A stretch of DNA of 6,385 bases from Gammaproteobacteria bacterium. GTDB lineage: Bacteria > Pseudomonadota > Gammaproteobacteria > UBA6429 > Thiohalophilaceae. The notes under the pieces are model-generated. The model saw only the letters and a list, made by a program, of their open reading frames with translations. It made no database searches and was not told the origin of the DNA. Position numbers and translations under genes: made by a program. The first letter of the stretch is position 1, and every line of letters begins with the position of its first letter. Shown in pieces: positions 5,582 through 6,385 of this stretch. The stretch spans positions 1-6,385 of the forward strand of contig JAADGZ010000208.1 in assembly GCA_013152045.1 (NCBI GenBank), given 5' to 3'.

Positions 5582-6196
5582 ATGGAAATCTATCCAAACG
5601 CCCGTTCCATACTAAGAAAGAAGATCCGCAAGCAACGGCGCAAGCTTTCAGAGGCTGAAGCTCAAATCAAGGCAAGAAAACTCTCCCGCCTTATCGCTGC
5701 TTCGCGTATTTTCCAAAAAAGTCGAAATATCGCTTTTTATCTCACAAATGATGGCGAAATCGATCTCTTACCCCTGATCAAGCTAGCCTGGAAACAAAAA
5801 AAGCGCTGTTATCTCCCCGTACTTGGCCTTAGCCATAGCCGCAGCCTCTGGTTTTTGCCTTATACACCAACCACAAAACTGTACCGCAACAGCTTTGGAA
5901 TCAACGAACCCAAACATAAACGTCATACCCGCCAATTTAAAGTGCAGTCTCTTGATCTTGTGTTTATGCCCCTGGTTGCCTTTGACCAACAGGGTAATCG
6001 CTTGGGTATGGGGGGAGGGTTCTATGATCGTACTCTCGCTTTCCTACATAACCGTCGCCAATGGCGCAAACCCTGCCTTATCGGTACAGCCTTCAGCTTT
6101 CAACAAGTAAACAAACTGGAAACGCGTGTCTGGGATGTCCCTCTGCACGGCGTTGTCACAGATCAAGAGTTCCGAGTTTTTTCCGATATCGACTAA
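5582..6196 (+). CDS. ygfA: 5-formyltetrahydrofolate cyclo-ligase (5,10-methenyl-THF synthetase)
   Basis: This 204-residue cytoplasmic enzyme converts 5-formyl-THF plus ATP to 5,10-methenyl-THF, returning the storage or inhibitory folate to the one-carbon pool. The basic N-terminus LRKKIRKQRRKL (11-22) matches the family opening. It is followed by IAFYLTNDGEIDLLPLI (50-66), RCYLPVL (75-81) and the nucleotide/substrate-binding block PLVAFDQQGNRLGMGGGFYDR (within 130-150). WDVPLHGVVT (184-193) closes the fold. The reading frame is open upstream to a TTG at 5465, but that start would lie inside 6S RNA and add 39 residues unlike the family, so the ATG at 5582 is preferred. No Shine-Dalgarno is visible: the preceding bases are pyrimidine-rich (CACCCTCCTTTAATTCCT). 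The gene begins about 11 bases after 6S RNA, with which it is co-transcribed in E. coli. E. coli YgfA is somewhat shorter (182). Confidence 0.92.
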   Translation: MEIYPNARSILRKKIRKQRRKLSEAEAQIKARKLSRLIAASRIFQKSRNIAFYLTNDGEIDLLPLIKLAWKQKKRCYLPVLGLSHSRSLWFLPYTPTTKLYRNSFGINEPKHKRHTRQFKVQSLDLVFMPLVAFDQQGNRLGMGGGFYDRTLAFLHNRRQWRKPCLIGTAFSFQQVNKLETRVWDVPLHGVVTDQEFRVFSDID

Positions 6197-6276
6197 TTCC
6201 ATTCTTAATCTAAAAAAGATACGGAAACTTATATCTGAGCTCAAAAACAGCAAAAAGTATTTTATATTTCGATAAA

Positions 6277-6385
6277 ATGTACCATTACAGCAAGAACTTT
6301 ATAAATGATTGGCTTAAATATGGAATATTTATCATGCATAATGAAAAATATTCCGACAAAATAATCATCATAGATGCTGAAAAGC
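6277..6385 (+). CDS. Possible start of an unrecognised gene, cut by the window edge
   Basis: From the ATG at 6277 a reading frame stays open for 36 codons to the end of the window. It begins MYHYSKNFINDWLKYGIF and includes an isoleucine run (KIIIIDAEK). The same frame is open back to a TAA at 6211-6213; an alternative start is the in-frame ATG at 6334. Neither has a strong Shine-Dalgarno, and the sequence is very AT-rich (about three quarters A+T), unlike the genes to the left. I do not recognise the protein. A short open frame in AT-rich DNA could be chance, so treat this as a hint only. Confidence 0.27.
   Translation, partial: MYHYSKNFINDWLKYGIFIMHNEKYSDKIIIIDAEK
6322..6354. repeat. 9-bp perfect inverted repeat
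   Basis: GGAATATTT (6322-6330) and AAATATTCC (6346-6354) are perfect inverted arms around a 15-base centre that contains the palindrome ATGCAT (6334-6339). Dyads of this size can be operator sites or RNA hairpins. Here it would surround the alternative start codon at 6334. In AT-rich DNA chance occurrence is possible. Confidence 0.35.

Noticed and set aside
6181..6226. TTCCG-A-TATC / GATA-CGGAA arms as a ygfA terminator
   Set aside because: The stem is AT-rich with a bulge and a loop of about 27 bases, the left arm is inside the ygfA coding end, and no U-run follows.

Overview
The window looks like a piece of a gammaproteobacterial chromosome. The gene order ygfB-pepP-ubiH-ubiI on the minus strand, divergent from a small coiled-coil gene, zapA, 6S RNA (ssrS) and ygfA on the plus strand, is the conserved housekeeping neighbourhood known from Escherichia coli and Pseudomonas. 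Base composition is moderate (about half G+C) through most of the window. The last ~190 bases are very AT-rich. I cannot name the genus.

Minus strand, right to left: ygfB (UPF0149, 4731-4180), a ~110 bp gap with a good candidate promoter, then pepP (Xaa-Pro aminopeptidase, 4070-2697), ubiH (2700-1435) and a second flavin hydroxylase in the ubiI/visC position (1438-233). pepP/ubiH and ubiH/hydroxylase are joined by 4-base ATGA overlaps, so these three genes are probably translationally coupled. The two hydroxylases act in ubiquinone ring hydroxylation. After an 89-base gap comes the N-terminus of a CPA1-type cation/proton antiporter, cut by the window edge (143-1).

Plus strand, left to right: a promoter at 4773-4801 drives a 69-residue coiled-coil gene (TIGR02449-type, ZapB-like in style) that overlaps zapA by 11 bases. 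zapA encodes an FtsZ-ring-associated protein. Directly after zapA lies 6S RNA (about 5383-5571). It is supported by position and by a matched set of stems that reproduce the 6S fold. ygfA (5-formyltetrahydrofolate cyclo-ligase, 5582-6196) begins about 11 bases after the RNA, as in other gammaproteobacteria.

The right-hand edge (6197-6385) is about 74% A+T by hand count. It carries the possible start of an unrecognised plus-strand gene running out of the window.

I see no mobile element, CRISPR array, tRNA or evident new multi-gene system; this is mostly conserved core genome. The points most worth a second look are the UbiF-like sequence in the UbiI slot, the candidate leaderless pepP promoter, alternative pairing between the zapA 3' flank and the 6S closing stem, and the composition break after ygfA.
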